Source of the DNA: Anaeramoeba flamelloides
Lineage: Eukaryota > Metamonada > Anaeramoebidae
Direction: 5' to 3'
Length of the DNA stretch: 64,000 nt
Assembly (NCBI GenBank): GCA_027625915.1
Contig: JANTQA010000016.1
Coordinates: 2,175,001-2,239,000 of the forward strand
Shown here: piece after piece, positions 24,058 to 37,439 of the stretch
Layout: every line of letters starts with the position of its first letter
How positions within the stretch are numbered: the first letter of the stretch is position 1
Position numbers and translations under genes: made by a program
Notes under the pieces: model-generated
What the model was told of the DNA's origin: nothing
The model's database searches: none
What the model saw: the letters and a program-made list of their open reading frames with translations, nothing else

Positions 24058-24590
24058 TTGCAAAGCAATTAAAAATATCAAAAAAAATTCAAATAAAAAG
24101 AAAAAAAGAAAAAAATAATTTCAATTTCGAAATTTCCCAAAATTAAATTTTTTCTTCTAATATCCATTCAAGCACTGAAAATCTATGTAATTAACTCTCT
24201 ACACAACTGGAACGGTTTGATTGGAAACTAGTTTATTTTGATGTTAAATCACCTTTTTTTATTTGATTTTTTTGATGAATGTAAAAAAGAAAGAATAAAG
24301 ATTTTGGAATAAAATATGTATTTAACTAGAAAATATTTATTGACTGGTAACAACACTGACAACAAAAGATTACTAATTTCTCCAATTTAATTGAAAGTAT
24401 TGCTCAAAAATATGATATAAAAAAATAGAATAAAGAATTATATAACTTTATATAATTATTTATATAATTATGTGTATATGTATATATGTATGTTATATAT
24501 AGATAAATAATTGTAGTGTATTAATTTTGATATTTTTAAAAAAAGATTTTAATGATTATATTCTATTAAAATGTAATGAGTATTTGGGGT

Positions 24591-25976
24591 TTAATAAAAG
24601 CTATCAACAATTAACTCAATTCCAAACTTATGGGCAGAAATTTTTTGCGGCTGGAAAGCATCTAAAACGCCAGTGGCAGAAATTTTGATATGATCATGAA
24701 GCTGTCTTGACAGAGAAAGTGCTAAATTTCCAGACGAATTAATTCCTGTGCTAAATTGTGTTTTTTCATTAATTGTTGCAATTAATTCTCCCTGTAATTG
24801 TGTGTGATTCTTTTCGAGGTTGGTAGAGGAAAGGAATGCCAAGGACAAATTTGGATTTAATTTTGTCCATAACGATAAATCAACAACTTTTCCTTTATTA
24901 CGGAGGGTGGAATTGATAACCAAATCGTCAGTGATCGATAATTCTGCAGAGGCAACGGCATGGACAATTTCCATGTTTCGGAGATCGGTCTGAATAAGGG
25001 AGCCCACTGCAAGTTTGCCAAAGGACGTACCACAGGACACCGTTATATTACGCGTAATGAGATCTAAGGTCGAGGCGATCGTAAAAGATTTGTTTTGATA
25101 AGCAAGTGATGGAATTATTGAGAATGGTCTTGTTTGGGCTAAATTTCATTCCAATGGTTGTTTGAAAAAATTGGTTTATTGTGAAACAAGTACACAAAAT
25201 ATTGTTCCAAAAGAGAAAGTAAAAAAAATTAAAAAAAAAAAATAAATAAAAACGATTTAGGCAAAAGTTGTGAATGCTTTTTGTTTGTTTTTTAAAAAAA
25301 TTGGAGGAAATTTTGTTTCTTTTTGTTTGAAAAATTTGGAACAATAAAATTCTCTTTCGGGTTGTTTTATTTTTTTTTTTTCTTTTGAAAGTGAACCAAA
25401 AATTAGGTATTTGATCGATCCTCGAATTAAATATTCTACCAAGAGAATCTGTGCTCTTTTAAGAAGAAATTGAGCAAACCAAAAAATAATTCCAAACCAT
25501 TTTCAAAAAAAGTATTACGTATAAAAGTTTTTAATACAGATCTGAAAATAGTTTCATTTAATTTTGTTTGTTCTTGTCTGTTGTTTAAAAACTTTTTTTT
25601 TTTTTCAATCAGACTTTTTAAAAAAGTGACACCAAAGCCAAAAAAAAAAAAAAAATTTTAGTTGCTTACCTATCAAACTGATTAAAAGATCTTTGCTCAA
25701 TTCGGGGGAAGTAGAGACGTTTAGGATTGCTTGTTTTTCAGAAGTAAACGAAGCAGAGATTTTACAAAGGTTTTTGAGATGATAATTTGTCGAAAGGATC
25801 GTGTTGGTGACCAATCCTTGGGGAGTATTACGTACTTTTGCAAGTGTACCTAAAGACAAACCTGAGGAGTCGTGTGCTGATATTTTGAGTACATTTGATG
25901 GGTAAAAGGATTTTTGGAGGTGTTTTGTGTGTTTCCCAAGTTGCCCAAAACAAATTGATTTCCAACGCGAAGACAT
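24591..25976 (-). CDS. VDAC: VDAC-type mitochondrial porin, two exons
   Basis: Beta-barrel porin of the Porin_3 family, which carries metabolites across the outer membrane of mitochondria or related organelles. Exon 1 is 25976-25670 and exon 2 is 25138-24591 (minus strand), joined in phase 1 (G|CC) over a 531-bp intron; total 284 residues, typical of VDAC. The protein alternates polar and hydrophobic residues in strand-sized blocks (SFTIASTLDLITRNITVSCG, ELIATINEKTQFSTGINSSG) and ends IKISATGVLDAF … HKFGIELIVDSFY, like the VDAC C-terminus (ITLSALLDGK … HKLGLGLEF). The N-terminus (CFGQLGKHTKHLQKSFYPSN) fits the VDAC start. Sequence divergence is high, so Tom40, the sister family, is the main alternative. 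Confidence 0.82.
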
Positions 25977-27021
25977 CAGTTAAAAAAAGTTGATTGTAAA
26001 TTGTTTTAAAAATGAGTTTTGAAACTTTAAAAAATGGCTAATTCGAATATTGGTTAATAAATGTTTTCTTCACTTTTTTGAGTATTTGCTATAATTACTT
26101 ATCGATTTGAAACAATCTAGAGAATAAAACAGTATAATATCTTTTTATATTGGATTTTTTTTCTTCTATTTTTGTAACTTTTTTTCTCCTGTTCATTAAT
26201 TCCATTTCTTCAAGTTTTTTTTAAACTTCAATTTTGAGGAATACATTTGCACTTGAAATTTAAAGTATCATGTGTTCTAATCATGGTTTGGTTGTTGGTA
26301 ATTCTTACAAATATTTATTCAGCAAGATCATAGAATGAAAAAAGGTAATATAATTACTAAAGTTGTATAACTTGGATTCTCAAAATTAAAATAAAGGTTG
26401 GGAAAAACAGTTTTTCGAGATAATTTTCTTCTTAGGTGAAAGTGACAACCTTTGGGTATTGCTGAGAAGTTTCTATTATTTATTTTTGATATGTGAGTTA
26501 AGTTAAGAGGGTTTTTCATTTTCGCATAAGAAGTCAAAATTGAGAAAAATAGTGAAAAATTAGGAATTATTCTTTGTAATTTTCTCAATAATAAATATTT
26601 GTAAAAAGATTGACAAATTTTTTTAGTATTGAATAGAATTCTCTCAATGCCCATTTCCTAAAAGTTAAGATCATTTTTTCATCGAACAAACTAAAATAAT
26701 TTTTTTTTATCAAATAAAAAATCACTGAGAGATTTTTATTTTAATTTTCATGTAGATCTTTGGATCTAAAAATCCAACCAAACCTTTCACACAAAACTCT
26801 AATACAAATTTGTATTATCACGAACTATTATATTTTGAGAGAAAGAACACAAACAAAACAAATAAATTGTTATAGGAAAATATCTTCACTGTTTTGTTTT
26901 TTGAGAATGAAGGTTATGTTCAAAAATAGTATAGAGATTAAATACTATTCTTGAAAAGGTCTTGTTGGGAACTTCAATTAAAAAAAAAGAAAAAAAAAAA
27001 ACAAGAGAAAGAGAATAAAAA

Positions 27022-27412
27022 TTTTTTTTTTTTTTTTTTTTTCCATTAAAGAGTGGGTACTAAAAGTCCACCTGTTTGCCCGAATCCCTAATTTGAATTA
27101 GATATATTGTTGAACCAAGTGAGAGCTGGTCATTTCTCCCAAAAATCGGATCCGCTCCATAAATTGAGAGGGATTTTGTTCCAATTCCGTTCAGTTTTTA
27201 TAATAGTCAAAAAGATTCAATTCGGCCAAACGATTTCCTCAAAGAATTAGTGGTTCTAAGAAGCATAAGCCCGATTTTTAATTAAAATTACACCGTGGTG
27301 GCCATTTGAGAAAATGGTAAACAATAAGAAATAATGGTTAATGGAATAGAACCTTGACCTTCAGATTGTACACTGGGTTGTGTTTCCACTGGCCCTTACC
27401 GGTTCTCTAAAA
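27022..27412 (-). mobile_element. Candidate tRNA-derived SINE
   Basis: On the minus strand, a box A-like AGGGCCAGTGG (27396-27386; 8/11 against TGGTCTAGTGG) and a box B-like GGTTCTATTCC (27353-27343; 10/11 against the GGTTCRANNCC consensus) lie at tRNA-like spacing. A unique body of about 300 bp follows, ending in a 21-base A run (27042-27022 on the plus strand as T). Composition is less AT-rich than its flanks. The tRNA cloverleaf itself does not fold properly, so this is not a tRNA gene. A clear target-site duplication was not found, and there is only one copy here. Confidence 0.45.
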
Positions 27413-28479
27413 ATATTTTTTTTTGTAATAATTGTTTCTGTTTTCAAGTTCTTAAATTCAAGAGTTACAATATATCAATCATCTGGCATTTTTGTTAAAA
27501 AACATAGACTGGTAATTAGACCTTAATAAACATTTTTTATATTAATACTGAAGAAAAATAAGATTTTGAGTATGGGTTCTAATAATTTCAAACCTTTTAG
27601 TAAAGTTCATTGATATACACGTGGACTGTTGGTAAATCTACTCAAACCCCATATTAAAAAGTCATCATACATACAAATTCTCACACTATTATAAAATAAT
27701 TTTTAATGAACTCCAAAAATCAATTAATCTCAGATTATCAAAGAAAAAATTCTACTTTTCTATTAAATCTTTCTTGAAAATTTTATTGTTTTGTTATCAA
27801 CGAAGAACATGTTTAGATTTTTTTCTTTTCTTTTCTTATGGAATTGACTTTTCTCCTGGTTCAATTAGAGATATTTTGATGGATACATTATGAAATAGAT
27901 ACGATAACAACATTTCTAAAAATAAATAAAAAAAAAAAAGAGGGGGGATTTTTATTAAGAAAACCAATGTATAATAGATTCCAATATAAAGAATCCAAGA
28001 GTTAGGTGTAAAAACGATTTTTAAACCTTAAAATACATTGATAAATTTACCCCATATTACAAGTTTTACCCAGATTAGTTCCCTTCAGAGAACGATTGAT
28101 TCAATCAAAAAGAAAAAAATAATCATAATTTTTGTGCTACAAAGATCCAATAGAATTGAGATTAGAAATTTTACTATCTTATATATAGCCAAGATCAATA
28201 CTAATAAACAAACTTAATTATAGTTAATGACCAATAATTGATATTTAATATTTTTATAAACTCTTTATACAGTCAAAATACCCAGTTTTATTGAAAAATA
28301 GAACAAATTGTATGATTTTAATCCTTTATTCTTCTCAAAATAAATTTTCAATTGTTAAATCAGATTCATTTTTTCTCATTTTGTAAATTAGAATTTGATT
28401 GATTTTTTTTTTTTTAAATTTTTTTTTTGTTTTTTTTTAAAGTTATATTGAAAAAAAAAAAAAAAATCCTTTGAAATAA

Positions 28480-28690
28480 CAAATTAATATTAAGAAAAGT
28501 TATAATTTGTATTTTATTTTATAATTCATTTATTTGAAATTAAAAAATATTATTGTCAAAAATTTTAATTTCCAAAAGAAATTCAGAAATTTTGTACAAT
28601 ATGTCCCAATGAAAGTGGCACCGAAAATTTTTTTACATTTTTTTTTTATTGAAATTTATAATTTGTTCGGGTATTTCTTTTATGAACATT
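28480..28690 (-). repeat. M repeat, copy M3
   Basis: Its reverse complement matches 16500-16660 (block GGAAATTAAAATTTTTGACA and flanks) and, more weakly, 42480-42610. Confidence 0.5.
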
Positions 28691-29435
28691 AACTTTAATT
28701 TGAAGTTTAATATTTCTTTTATTTTTAAAAAAATTGTATGTTTGGTTCATTATAAAAAAAGTGATTTTTTTCATTTTGGGTTTGTTTCATTTTGAGTTAA
28801 ATAAAGTTTTCATTTGGAAATTTTTTGTGGATAATGATGGATAATGTTATTTTATCTTAAATTTATTGAATCTGATTTGAAATACCTTAAAAAAATTTGA
28901 ATTCTCATTCTTTCATTAATATTGAATTTATATAAGATATTATTATTGTCACAGGTTTGATTTTTTTTTTTATTTTTGTAGGAGTTACCAATTTCAACTA
29001 TTGAAATTTGTGTAAAAATAATCTAAGTTATTATTTTTCGACTTAGTTTATTTTTATAGATAATTGTATACGCAAATTTTGAAGAATGAATTATTTGGTT
29101 TTCGTTCAAATTAAAACCAAATCTAATAATTTATTTATGATTTTTGATAATTTGAGTCAAATATAAATTTCATACTAATAGAGTAATTTAACTAATATTA
29201 TTTTCAGATAATAATCAATTTCAGGTTAAAATACTATATATATATATATATTCTATTACTCCCTTCTTTTGATAATTAAAGTGAAATCATCCAAAAAAAA
29301 AAAAAAAACAGAGAAAATTAAAAGCTAAAAAAAAAAAATAATCACAATTTCTGAAAAAAAGTATTTAGGTATTTTTATTTCTGAAATTCCAATAAAAAGG
29401 AAGTAACTATTAGATATTTTTGCTGATAAATACAA

Positions 29436-30420
29436 TAAATTTCAATTTTTTTTTACAGAAATAAAACAGTTTTAAAGAATAACAAAATGTTATTTTCATG
29501 AGATATAGAAATAATTTTTATTTTACAAAATTTTTTTGATATTTTTTGTTTTATTTTCATTTCCTTTTTTTCAGTTAAATAATGTTTTTGGTTAGATCAT
29601 AAAATTTTTTTCGATGGTTGATAGAAGGTTAAAGATGAGTTTATTTAAAATAGAAAAATCTCATAAAAAGTAGTTGATGACCTTTAATCATATGATCAAT
29701 CAACAATTGTTGGTGAAATTTAAACAAATTCTGCAATACTTTTTTTTGGACTGCTTGTTTCATTTTTTTGGACACACTGATTTTTATTTTTTTTATTTTA
29801 TTTCATTTTCTTTTTCTTTTTTGGATAATAGGTATTACATTTAAAATCTTTAATACTGGGTAACTTAAACGAGATTTTCTATTTATGTTTTTTAGAATAA
29901 TACTAACCATTCTGGAAAAAAAAAAATGTCAAATCGGTTTTAAAAGTAAAACAGTAGTAAAAGTTCTAATTTTGAAATATTTTTTAATTTCTTTTTTTCT
30001 GTTCATTTTAAAACAAAAATCAATCCCAAAAATTAGATTTATTAATTGGGATCAAAATAGAATTCAAAATAACCACATAAAACCAAAATTTAAGGATGTT
30101 CAATTTACCAAATTTGAGATTTAATTGCAAACATTAGTAAAACTAATTTTTTTGGATTTTTTGATGATAAAATTTTTCCATTCATGTGAAATTGGCTTTA
30201 AGGATTTTAACAATAGGTATTAATCAAGTTTTTAGGATTTTCTGTTTCATATATCTTTACTGACCAGTAAACAACAAGGAAAAAATAATTTGAAAATTTT
30301 TCATTTTCACACCATCTTTTCAATTAAAACCGATTTGATACTTTTTTTCCAGAATGGTAAATTGAGATTGGGTTTTCTCTTTACGATTATGAATGTCCAA
30401 ATTATTGGAATGTCGTTTAT
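29436..30420 (+). mobile_element. E-family MITE, copy E3, interrupted by element K
   Basis: Left part (to about 29905) and right part (30359-30420) together match the uninterrupted E1 copy. The break corresponds to E1's AATACCATAAATTGGG. The inserted piece is element K. Confidence 0.65.
29906..30358. mobile_element. Element K nested in E3 (~450 bp, ~36-bp TIRs)
   Basis: The ends are inverted repeats: ACCATTCTGGAAAAAAA at the left and its complement at the right, extending through a TCAAATCGGTTTTAA block on both arms. TA flanks are compatible with a Tc1/mariner-type insertion. Short open frames in the interior show no recognisable protein. Confidence 0.7.
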
Positions 30421-32242
30421 ATACACTCTAAAACGTATTATCTTGTCTCAATTGTGTTAATTCTTATTTACACTTTCTAATATTCTTTTTTTTTTTTACA
30501 TGGCTTATTTAAAAAGAAAAGAAAAACTCAAGAAAAAAAGAAAAAAAAAAAAAGAAACAACAAGACAAGGAAAAGTTTTTTCAAAAAAAATCACTAAATA
30601 TTGTATTTTTGAAATACACTCATATAATAAACATTATTATACATAACAATTTTGAAAAAGGTTTACAACTTTAATAGATATTAATAGGAATTGAATAATA
30701 AAAATGAAAATTTTCAGTACTATTTTTTTCATTTTTAATTGTAAAATTTTTGAATTTTTTAATTGACTTAGTAGAGAGATAATTTTCTATTTTTTTAATA
30801 GTCTAAAAAGAAAAATATTTTTCAATTTTAAAATAGCACAAAATATTTCAATCAAAAGATATCACTAAATTAAATTAAAAATCTGATTTTTTATCTGTTT
30901 TTGGAATATTTTTTATCATTTTATTTTTTTCCATGTTTGAGTTTTTATATACATTCCCGATTGTTTTCTGCAAATTGATTTAACATTTATTCTTTTTTCA
31001 ATCTTTATGTTCAATCAAAAATTAATTCATTTCAACTTTTTTCATTAAAAAAATATCCCAAATATATTTGTTTTTTTCAAAAATAGGTGTTTTTTAAAAT
31101 GAGGGGTATTCAGATTTTCATGAGTTTAATAGCTATCCTTTTTTTATTAAATAAAATTATGATAACTTTGAAAAAATAATTTATAAAAGTATAACTGAAA
31201 TCCAATGTATATTTTTTGCTAACTTTACTTTTCGGTGTTTAAATTTTCCTTGTAGTGAATTGGACTAGATTAGAAAAAATTATTTTTCTCTAATAATATT
31301 CAATATATTTAGATCAAGAATCTAAGGTTAAAGTTCAGACAAAACCACTTGAAGTAACTTTGAAAATGAGTCAACATTTTTGAAAAATGGTTTAAATTTC
31401 AAGGCAAATTTTTGAAAGATCTTTTTCAGCTTTGAAATCTTCAGATTGATAATCCAACCCACAAATTTGCCTCGAAGTGCAGATTTTTTTCTCAAATCCT
31501 TGTATTTTTTTACTAATACAACGATCACTTTAAATTGATAAGATCAAGAATTAGTACTTTTTTACTAATCGAATTTTTAGAGACACTTGAACCATGGTAT
31601 ACTACTGTTGTCTACATTCAATAACAACATACTTTAATTTTAGACTTCTCTTTATTTAGAGCTAATCCCTTCAGAATAAAAGTCTACAAAAAAAAAACAG
31701 GAAAAATTTTGATGTGAAAGAGAGAAAAAAAAAGTTGATTACTTTGTTTGTTCATGGGTTGTATTGAAAATACAAGGTAGTAATATCATTCTATTCAAAA
31801 GTAAAAGTTATTTTCGAATTCTAATCCTTTGGAAGAATTAAAAAGGTGAATAGTTCCCATTTTAATTTTTTTAAAAGTCGATCAAAACATCATTTAATTT
31901 TGTCTCAGAAAATGATGCTAATTTATTGCATTCGGAATTTAAATATTTGGAGAAATTTGGTTTGGGTGAGAGTTGAAGGAGTTTTGAAACAACTTTATGG
32001 TAACAGTTGTTTCGTGAAAAGGTTGGGGTGTGAGATGGTTTTTCTTTCTTCATCAAATCAAATAAAAACAACTAAAAAAACATAATAAAAAATTAATTAC
32101 CTTAATTTGTTTAAAAGGTTTATTAAAGAATAGGTTTATTCAAAACAAAATTCTTTTGTTTCAAATTGAGAAGAAAAAAAAAAAGAAAAGAAATTTTTTT
32201 TTTAAAAATTATTGATTTAAAAGAAAAAAATTAGGGTTTTTA

Positions 32243-32571
32243 TTAGTTTTGTTCTGAGGTTTGTAAAATTTTATCAATAGTGTCCATTCTACGTTCCAAA
32301 TTTGCAAGTTTTTCTGAGATTTTTGCAAGACGGTATCTTGTTGATTTATCTTTTAGTGCGTAAATTAGAAGAAAAGAAAAAAAAAAGGTTTTTTATTATT
32401 TAAGAAAAAAACAAAAGTTTTTTTTTAAAAAATAAGAAAAAACAAACCAAAGTTATTTAAGAACTCAGTTATTTTTAAAATACTTAAAGATACTGATCCA
32501 ATAAATTCACGATCTTCCCAATCTTGAATTGTGATATCTGTTGTGTGATCGAATTTTAATTTCTTGGACAT
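32243..32571 (-). CDS. BRK1: BRICK1/HSPC300, WAVE complex subunit, two exons
   Basis: Smallest subunit of the five-part SCAR/WAVE complex, which activates Arp2/3 downstream of Rac; it forms a coiled coil with SCAR and Abi. Exons 32571-32448 and 32349-32243 (minus) join in phase 1 over a 98-bp intron; the product is 76 residues against 75 in animals. It reads ITIQDWEDREFIGSVSLSIL, KITEFLNNF and then DKSTRYRLAKISEKLANLER, RMDTIDKIL, matching the family motifs QDW.NREYI, IADFLNSF, RLA.LNEKL and LERR. The start is the ATG that places the QDW motif at the usual distance; an upstream in-frame extension is not needed. Confidence 0.95.
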
Positions 32572-35261
32572 TTTGAAAAAAATTTGGATGTTGTTTGTTG
32601 AACAAAAATGGAAAAACAATTGCAAAAAAAAAGGAAAAATGATTCTATTCTAAAAATCTTTGAGGGTAAGTATCAGAATTTGAAGGAAGAATAATTCTTC
32701 CCAAAATCTACATGCAGTTTTGCTGAATTTTGAGATTAACTCAATTTGGTACAGTTTTAGAAATCACATTTTTTTTCGTCCATTTAATAATATGTTTGTT
32801 CGAATTATAAAAATAGTATTGTAAATGTAGCTTTATTTATTCTTCTTGTTAAACTACAACTAAGAAAATAATATCCAACCTCCTACCTAGAATTCAATTA
32901 ATTTTGAAGTTTCAGTTATAGATTCCTTTCTGAAAATTATTGATTCTACTTGATTTTGTTTTAAAATTTAATGTTTTTTTTTAAATTCTATTTTTTCCTG
33001 GTTGAATTAACTTTACTATTTGTTGTAAAATAAATGAAACAAAATTTTCATTCATCTTTCCAAAATTGTAATTTATAAATCAGAGATCATTTCAACTTTT
33101 TCAATCTTAAAACAAGCATAAAATATGAATTAATTTATCTTTTAGAATTGTGGACTTTTGATAATTTTATCGTAATTCTTGTGCTGTGATTTTATGGAAA
33201 TGAATGAAAATTTTGAACTTTTTATTTTACAATTAACAGTACCATTAAAGAAGAAGGTTTATAAAGTAAGAAACTCAACGGTTACTTCCAAATATTGTGA
33301 GACAGAAGGATGGAATATGAGTAAACTGAAAAGTAAAAAGTAAAAACTTAAGGCAATAACGACCTAAGAGAAAACCAAAAAAACCTGATAAACAAGATAA
33401 AAAATTTCAAGTACTAAATAATTACCTCTTAACTAGCCATTTTTGATTGTTTAAAATGATAAATAATAAAATTTCAAATTAGCAAAAAGTGCTGTGGTGG
33501 TGATTTTGATATGCTCTTAAAGTAAAATATCCCTCTTTTTATTTATTTTTTTTGATAATTTACCAATCTCTTTTTTCAAAAACATTATTATTGTTTTTTT
33601 TTTTTTTTCTTTTTAAACCAGAAAAAAAATTCAAAAAATACTTCTTATGAATAATCGTAAAATCTACATTTTGGACCGACATCCTCTTTAAGAGAATTCA
33701 TTTTAAGAACACAAAAAGTTTAATTTTAACCTCTTTAATAATTATAATCCAAACCAATATTTCACCTTAACAATTTTCCTACTTTTCCATGTTTTAAAAA
33801 CCCATGATTTACTTTATGATATAAAGGGAAAAATCAATAAATTATTGAAATTGAAAAGAAAATTTTCGATTTCTTTTTTTTTCAAATTCCAAAATTTTAA
33901 AAAGATCCTCCATATATTATATGCTTTTTTTGATTTTTTTTATATTATGTTTCCACTATAATTTCTCACAAAATACTGTGTTTTCTACCAAAGTTTGTTT
34001 GATCAAAAATTTCAGAAATTATTGGAAAAATTTAAGAAATATTGATTAATCTCTATTATTTTCATATTTACATTTTGTTTTTATTAGGATTTTCAAATAA
34101 ATTTTTTTTTCAAATTTATTTTGGAAAACACAAAAACAAAAAAAAAAAATATAAAAAATTTGAATACCAAAACCAAAAAAATTCAGGAATTTGATTTAAT
34201 GATTTTGATCTAAAAATTCAATTTTTTTTTTTTTTTCATAAGAATAACTGATCTTTTACAACAAAACAACTTCCATTAAGATTTAGAAAGTGAATCAACG
34301 TTTTGTAAAATGGTTTATTAATTAATATCATTGAAAGAATATATAAAGAAAAATGATGAAAATATTGATAAACTAAATAAAAAATTCTTGTTTAAGTAGT
34401 AAAACAAAAATATTGAAATTTGGATCTTCAGAAAAAAAAATAGTAAAAAGAGCTTTATATCAAAAAAGAAATTAATATCCTATTCGATATTTTCTTATTT
34501 CCCAATTCTTTACGGTTTTTCATAAAAAGTAAAACTAATCAAATAATATCAAATATATTAAGTGATGCAGATCAGAAAAATATTGTATCATTTTTTATAT
34601 TTTTTTTAATATTTTTGCTCCAGAAAAATAAAACTAAAAAAAGAATTTAATAATTTGTAAAATTTTTGATTAAAAAAATACATATTAAACAAATTTTTAT
34701 TAATAAATAATAAAGTGTGATGTACTAGAGGTTGCTAAATTACACTTAACAAATAGGTTGATTTGAGATATCATGAAGTAATATAAAAAATAAACACCCA
34801 AAAAGTTTTTTTTTATTTTTTTTCAATTCCACATTAATCAATAAAATTCATTAAGGTATTAATTTTAAGACTTTTGAAGACAATGTAATTTTAATTTAAA
34901 TTTAATAAAAAGTAGATTTTTAAAACAGAATATCGACAAACTCAATTATAAGAAACGTTATTTCGAATTTTATGAAATTGTAAAATTAACAATTATTTTA
35001 CATAATCATATTTTTGTATTGGATTATTCTTTAATATTATCAAGTTTCTTCTCAACCTTGTTTCAGTTGATAGTGCATAATATTTGATTCAACTATTATT
35101 TTTTTTTTGTTAATAGACCTTTGAAGAACAAATAAGAAATAAACAGAATATTACTAACCAAAATATATTTGATACCCATCTTAAATAAAACGAAAAAATT
35201 AATATATTATCTTAAAAATTAAAAAACTAAAAAGACTTAGTTTTTATTGTGAAAAAAAAAC

Positions 35262-35405
35262 AATGTTCCTTTTGTTTGTCAATTGAAGATCCTAATAAAA
35301 TACCAATAGAAATAAATCTCAACACTCTACAATCATTTCTACTATTTGAATAACATTGAAAAAACACCTTTTTACCAAGTGACTATCGATCTTGTAATAA
35401 AATTA
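35262..35405 (+). repeat. F repeat segment, copy 3
   Basis: Matches 4552-4695 and 23910-24057 from GAAGATCCTAATAAAATACC to CGATCTTGTAATAAAA. Confidence 0.6.
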
Positions 35406-35554
35406 AAAATTAAAAATGAATTACCAATGAAAAAACAAATAGAAAAAACAAGAAAAATGAGCAAAAATGTTTTCAATTTTAAAATTTATAAAATAAATTA
35501 ATATTCTAATAAAGATTCAAATTCTTTCAAAGTAAATTTAATTCACCCACTATA

Positions 35555-36135
35555 AGCTATTTCCAAGAATGTGGGGCAAATTTATTTTAAAATATATTTA
35601 TGTAATCCATTCTTCAAAATAGGATTTAAATATATAAAATCATTAACCACCATTTATAGATTTCTGATAATAATTCAATTTGTTTCTTAGTATTGTATTG
35701 CAGAAATATAATTTTTTAAAATTTATGATCTCGATTTTATCGGATATTTTTTTATATAAAAATTGGTGTTTATTATTTTCTTTTTGATCGAAAAAAATAT
35801 TTTCAGAACATGTATAATCACAAAAAAATTTACAATATAATTAAAAACATATAAATACGTTTTGGTGTTTAAAAAATCATTTGTTCCTATTCTATATTTC
35901 CGGTTTTTTATTGAAATTGGTCGTACATTGCTTTAACCAAAAAAAGTGCTATTTTTTTTTTCATTTTTTGGGAATATTTCAACTAACATGCTCTGAATTA
36001 AATACATAAGTCATTGATTCAATCCGTATATTTATTAAACTTAATTTAGTATAGTTGATTAATGATTACCATCACTAAAAAAGATTATTTTTTATGAAAT
36101 GTAAAAAAAAATGCCACACTTTTTTGGAAATACCT
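35555..36135 (+). mobile_element. C-family MITE with mariner-like ends, intact copy C1
   Basis: 581 bp between TA dinucleotides. Terminal inverted repeats start AGCTATTTCCAAGAATGTGG and end with the complement of a near match, TATTTCCAAAAAAGTGTGG. The second copy (55532-56691) is split by a B element. Non-coding; the TA duplication and GTGGGGCA-type ends suggest a Tc1/mariner derivative. Confidence 0.8.
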
Positions 36136-37439
36136 TAGATGGAACCCTATGACTGGAAAATGGTTTAGATGAATTGAAAAGACATTCAAAAGTTAAGAAA
36201 ATAATTTCTGATAATATTTCTCCACATTTTACATACTTAAACTGAATAATTGAGAATATATTCTAAAATGTACAATCAATAAAATCAAATATTGAAAAAT
36301 CTGTACATTTACCAAACTTGTTTCAAAAAAAAGACAAAAAATAAAAGGTTAAATATTTTTAATTATAAATATCGTGTGTAAATTTTTTTTTTAATATTTC
36401 AGAATTTACAATTTATGGAAATATAAAAATCTTGGATTTAAAAGATAACCAATTCTTTAAGCAACTTGGAAAAATAACAATAACTTTGATACTCACTTTT
36501 TATTTCTTTTTTTAACTATGAGGTATATTATTTAAAGTTTTGTTGTAAATTTGATTTTTTACACCTTTTTATGGAGTTCATTTTACAGGATGACGATATT
36601 TTGAATTTTTACATTTTATTGATTCATACCTACAAAAAAAAAATAAAAATAAAAATAAATAATAGTTATAAAGTCTAAAAACAAGAATATCATTGAAAAA
36701 AAACATAAAAACAATGATTTATTTCAAAATTAGTAACCACAGTAATTATTTAATCAGAATATCAATAATTTAGAAATGAAAATTCTCTAAAACCAAGAAT
36801 ACATCATTTTTATTAGATAAAAAAATTATTACAAACAAAATTCAAAAGATCTTATTTTATTAGAAACTATTTTTTAATTGTGAAAATTGAATTTTTTGTA
36901 GAATTATTTTCCCTAACCTGATTAAATTTTGAAATAAATTTTAAGAATTTTTCATTCTCAGATTGGAAATTAATGTTTAAAAAAATAAAGATGATCTTCC
37001 AAGAAAGAAAAATGGGTTAAATTGGAAATCATTCTTTTATTCCCTTTTTACAAGCTTTAAGGACTGTAATTATTAGAAGTGGTTGGATTTTTTTGATTAA
37101 CATATAAAATAATAGAGCGATTATGAGATTTATTATCAAGTATTAATCGTCTGGTAACTTGGTTACAATAAAACTGATTTGAAATATCAATATTTATTAA
37201 TTATTTTAAAAAGTTGAATTCTATTCAAATAAAATTAAAAACACAAAGTTGTGATTTTTTAAACCACAAAATTGAACAAAATAATTAATCCTTTAATTTG
37301 ACTATTCTCCGTTATTTCAGGATTGGATCGATAAAAAATGATGCGATTTTTAAGAAATAGTTGATGTGACAAATAAATTTGATAAAGAGCCAATAATAAA
37401 CTTTGAAAAAGGGAAAAAAAAATAAAAAATATGAATTAT

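Larger units (their letters stand above)
21546..24590. other. Intergenic region, repeats only
   Basis: Region between convergent eL43 and VDAC genes. It contains an interrupted G repeat (21790-22610), B2 (23154-23725) and an F segment (23910-24057). No gene is supported. Confidence 0.6.
25977..32242. other. Intergenic region, repeats and a SINE candidate
   Basis: 6.3 kb upstream of VDAC and downstream of BRICK1, both on the minus strand. It holds the SINE candidate (27022-27412), M3 (28480-28690), E3 with nested K (29436-30420) and an H-type end (about 31362-31394). A small less AT-rich patch at 31840-32080 has protein-like short frames on both strands, but no model can be supported. Confidence 0.55.
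32572..37439. other. Intergenic region, repeats only
   Basis: 4.9 kb between BRICK1 and the 3' end of ZW10. It contains an H-type end (about 34282-34315), an F segment (35262-35405) and the intact C1 element (35555-36135). The rest is highly AT-rich; no gene supported. Confidence 0.6.

Noticed and set aside
27300-27412. A tRNA gene on the minus strand
   Set aside because: Box A and B fit, but acceptor, D and anticodon stems do not pair and the length is about 65; SINE head or tRNA pseudogene fits better.
27022-27412. RNase P or SRP RNA
   Set aside because: A GGGCTTAT block was seen, but the order and other conserved blocks of RNase P RNA are missing, and a poly(A) 3' end argues against it.
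29885-30124. Open frame in element K as a transposase
   Set aside because: 79 codons with no DDE/D-like motif; too short and of AT-driven composition.
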